Below are positions 50,601 through 64,000 of a stretch of DNA of 64,000 bases, in pieces; position 1 is the stretch's first letter; the number at the start of each line of letters is the position of its first letter. The translations under genes were made by a program, and so were the position numbers. Under the pieces are notes generated by a model. It was not told the origin of the DNA. It worked only from the letters and a program-made list of their open reading frames with translations, and made no database searches. The stretch spans positions 48,894,230 through 48,958,229 of the forward strand of contig NC_031799.1 of the NCBI RefSeq assembly GCF_001522545.3. Reading direction: 5' to 3'. The stretch comes from Parus major (taxonomy: Eukaryota > Chordata > Aves > Passeriformes > Paridae).

Positions 50601-52641
50601 GGGCAGAAGAGATTTTACGTATCTCCACTCTGCAGATGCTGCCAGTTAATTCATGTCCTCTCAGTCTGAAGTCATAGCATAAAATGGACAAAAGACTGCC
50701 TGGATATAGAGAGGCCTGTGTTACTGAACTATTGTCTTGATGTCAAGTAGGAGCTTCAGTGAAAAAACATTGTCTCGTACTTCAACCATATTTAAAAAAA
50801 AATAAATAAAAAAAATTGAAGAGTTAAAGAAAAGGTGATTTCACTGATACTTAAGGAACTACATAATGGTACAATTTACTCAGCTCACCACTAGGAGTGA
50901 TTTAATAATCTTCCAGAGGGAGATGAAACACTTGCAGTATAACTCATCACTCAGAAACCACACAGTTCTTTTTAGCCATGAGTACTATGACTGCTGTCAA
51001 GGACTGTAAGGGTGAATTTTTAAGAGAAAGAATGAGTGATAAGATTCTTACACAGAAACATGTTATCTGAAGATCCTTCAGCAGAAAAAGGAAAAGAAAA
51101 GCATGCTGGAGAAAGGGGTTTCATGACAGGCACCTCCTGGGAACATAGCAAAAACCTGTAAACTTTACCATGCTATCTTACAGAATCACTACCAAGGAAT
51201 AAAACCTTCCCCTGCCCTCAGAGAAAGCAAAGTCAAAGTAGTCTGTTTATTCAGTCAGCAGCCTTTTTCCATTGTTCATTACAATATGTTATTCTAGCAC
51301 AAGTGGAATTCAGGAGGTGATCTCTCTGGCTGATGGTTTGATTGGTAAGAATATTAGACTTCAACTTTATCTCTGAAAATAATGGGCTTTCTCTGGAATA
51401 GCTGAAACTCTGACAGGAAGGAAGAGACTTTAATGGGAATTTCCCCTAGATAACAGTCCTTAGTTTATAGAAATCCTGTTCCATTATCTCTAAATATTCT
51501 AAATATATAGAGCAACACAATTTAGTGTGCTGAATTAGCAAACGCAGTGCTTTCTGCACAAATTTCAATATTTTTAGCTTACAGATTTCTTTATACTCAA
51601 AATTATAATCTCAGATTTGAGGAAATTTAGTGACAAAAATATAGAACTATTTTAATGGACACAGAATATTTCCTAATAATTTCTCTACTCCAGTTTCATG
51701 AAGTAAGATGCTTAGTCTACCTCTTTTCTGGATAACTTTTATAAGAGAGCAGAACAACTATAAATCCAGATCCCACTGCTTTTTAGTAGTTTCTTTCACA
51801 AGGGTAGTTTACTGTTTAGCTAAGATTTCTATCTATATTGAACTGTGCTTTTTCTATTTGATTAGGACCAGCTTACAATACACCAGGTGAAAGAAATGAC
51901 CAATACGCAGTTTATAAATACATTACATGTAGAATGTGAGACAAATATATAAATGGAAATATTTTTCTATCTGAACATTTTCTGAAAATTCTGTATCACA
52001 AAGCACATTGTTATTTTCTATACAAGTTCTGTTTTTGTTCTATGTTGAAACTCTTTCTGGTAGATTTTTGTCAGAGGTTTCATATGACACTGCTGCTTGA
52101 AACTTGAGGGAAAAAAACATTGCAGAAAATACAAATAATTTGCTCTGCTATTTCCTTTACTGGTGAATACTACAGCAGTAAAATACTCCACACAAAATCA
52201 CTGTTAGTAGTGTTCCACTACTTTTATCTGAGTTTGATCTTTAGAATTACATCTTAAAAAATTAGGAAGTTAATTCTCCCTTATTTTGGAGAATTTGCTG
52301 AAATTTGCTTTTATTCCAAGATTTTACACCATGATGCAATTTTTACTTTAGAAAATGCTTGTCATCCTTAGATGCTTTCCTTACTTGGTATAAATTGCTA
52401 TCTATAGAGGACTGGTATGCTGATACTACCATTTATGTTATTATACACTTAATTTAAGATAATGCATATGACAGCCTGTCAAGCAGTCCTCCTGTTCTGT
52501 TTGGCAGGGGTAGTATACTACAAGGGAATTAGAAATTCAGTGTGTAAAGCAGACTAAAATTTCACATTTGAGATGTGATTCAGCAATGGGCCTCAGTAAC
52601 TCATGGGGCAGCACTTCCTTTTTGTTTCTAAAATTCAGATG

Positions 52642-52843
52642 TTTATTAAAAAAAAAAAAAAACAGTGCAAAAGTATGGACAGTATTAACACCTGTAACTT
52701 CTAAAAACCTGGAAAAAATAATTTTGAGAATATCTGTCACTCTAGTGGTGAGTGAATGATCTCCGTAGTCCAGCTTTCCATACAGCCTTTGCCGTAACAT
52801 CTCTCATTGTTGGTCCATTCGGGCAGGAAGGAAATGCCTGGGT
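52642..52843 (-). terminator. IFT74: IFT74 3'UTR with AATAAA signal
   Basis: After the stop, the minus strand reaches a run of T and then AATAAA at 52647-52642, about 200 nt downstream. This is the first canonical poly(A) signal and gives a short 3'UTR. Cleavage would fall near 52620-52630. Confidence 0.55.
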
Positions 52844-62818
<9,975 letters not shown>

Positions 62819-64000
62819 CTAGAGATTGACAAACATGAAAAAGAAGGCTCTTACTTACATGGTTGCAATGCTACCAGTCAAAACCTTGTATTAAATTGCT
62901 AAGAAGTAGTTTCAGATAGGTTACTTTAATTGTTTATTTAAAAGCCAGGCGGTAGAGACATTTAAACTTGTCAACTTATGGGTTGAATGAAATTAATTAG
63001 GGAATGAAAATGAGAAGAATTCTTCCAGTGACACATACTGGAAATGAAGCCACCACATTGTTGTACAGTGTTTAGGTGAGGGTTACCACCCAATGGGAAA
63101 GAAATTTCATCCCTACTATTTCTGATGCTTTTATAAAGGCTTCTCCAACAGTTTACAGTCTTCATTTTTCCGAAAGCTACCAACATGGGCTACTAAATAA
63201 AGGAAACAGGATTATTATCTCTTATGGCCTAGACTAAATGCTAAACACTGCAAAAGACTTGAGATCTGGTATGACCTCTTCCATTCTGTGTGATGTCCCT
63301 TAGCTGTATGTCTAATTTATGTTCATTTTAGTAGTTGTCCAATTGAATCTGACAACACAGTTGTAATAGTGGTAGGTAGTCTGTATCTAAGAGTTCTGTG
63401 TTCTAAGAATACAACATTGTATTTCTGGTGACACAAATATTCAAAATGCAACGAGTGGGAGACATCACACAGAAGTTAGAAGCCCAGTAAGATGCCGCCC
63501 AGAGCTCTAAGTTACCATCACTTCTTTCCTGCAGGGTCTCCTGAAACACAGCTTATACACACAGGAGCACTTTTGGGAACCATAAAGAGTTTGCACACTT
63601 TCTATCAGGATAGAAACTGGAGAAGTCATTGTTTGGGCAAGAAGGATTTGATAATGATGGAAAAGCATTTTCAGACATTTATAAATACAAACAATGAAAC
63701 TAAAATGTGTAACACCCACAGACACGTATTTAACTCTATAAAGCTGAGCCTGCAACAGTGAAATTAGGACCTCAGAAAAGTAGCTATATGATTCGGCTAG
63801 TGTTTTTCTCCTTTGGCATTCTGGACTTTTATGTGTTTTTTGTTTCAAACATTTGAATTTATTTAGAAACATTAAGCAAAGTATGTATTTACATCTCATC
63901 GCACTGGTTTTTTTTGCAAGCAACTTTCCTTTTTATCACACTGATCTGATTGACCTTGTTTCATTTGAATGCTGTGTATTTCACACATTCACAGAAACTC

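Larger units (their letters stand above)
43501..52641. other. Intergenic region between IFT74 and TEK
   Basis: About 9 kb. It holds the decayed LINE at 49780-50600, the poly(T) at 48315-48397 and an AT repeat. Short open frames on both strands at 46563-46886 lie in a GC-richer patch and resemble nothing known. No further gene seen. Confidence 0.6.

Noticed and set aside
62819..64000. A further upstream IFT74 exon
   Set aside because: No frame on the minus strand encodes the expected coiled-coil block; the 138-codon frame at 63507-63923 has no resemblance to IFT74.

Overview
The window is vertebrate genomic DNA, almost certainly from a bird. The evidence is split, GT-AG spliced genes, several CR1-type LINE copies ending in the avian 8-bp tail motif, a solo retroviral LTR, and sparse repeats otherwise. 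Two genes are present, both read on the minus strand. They are the complete coding sequence of the angiopoietin receptor TEK (TIE2), CDS about 4291-43207, and the 3' (C-terminal) third of IFT74, an intraflagellar-transport coiled-coil protein, 52844-62818, whose earlier exons lie beyond base 64000. From general knowledge, IFT74 lies just upstream of TEK on the same strand in human 9p21, and this region corresponds to the chicken Z chromosome. A Z-linked origin is therefore likely but not shown by the sequence.

TEK: I could place all 23 coding exons by reading the reverse complement and matching the encoded protein to the family. Exon lengths sum to 3387 nt (1128 codons plus stop), all intron phases agree, and every junction is GT-AG. 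The order along the protein is signal peptide, Ig, Ig, three EGF-like modules, Ig, three fibronectin III modules, transmembrane helix, split tyrosine kinase and a tyrosine-rich tail. P-loop, catalytic Lys, HRD, DFG and tail tyrosines are all intact, so the gene looks functional.

Layout by position: 1-2367 is sequence downstream of TEK with a GC-rich block and a (CTG)10 repeat. 2368-3048 is a solo LTR. 3049-4290 is probable TEK 3'UTR and flank. 4291-31321 holds TEK exons 23 to 2 with a hexanucleotide repeat, a 1.5-kb CR1, a palindromic triplet repeat and an AC repeat in the introns. 31322-43155 is the 11.8-kb intron 1, 43156-43207 is exon 1, and about 43208-43500 is 5'UTR/promoter with Ets cores and upstream ORFs. 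43.5-52.6 kb is intergenic with a decayed LINE and a long poly(T). 52.6-64.0 kb is IFT74.

I saw no new gene system. The more interesting items are local: out-of-frame upstream ORFs before the TEK start, simple repeats pressed against TEK splice sites, a competing strong donor in IFT74, and an LTR carrying promoter and poly(A) signals just past TEK.
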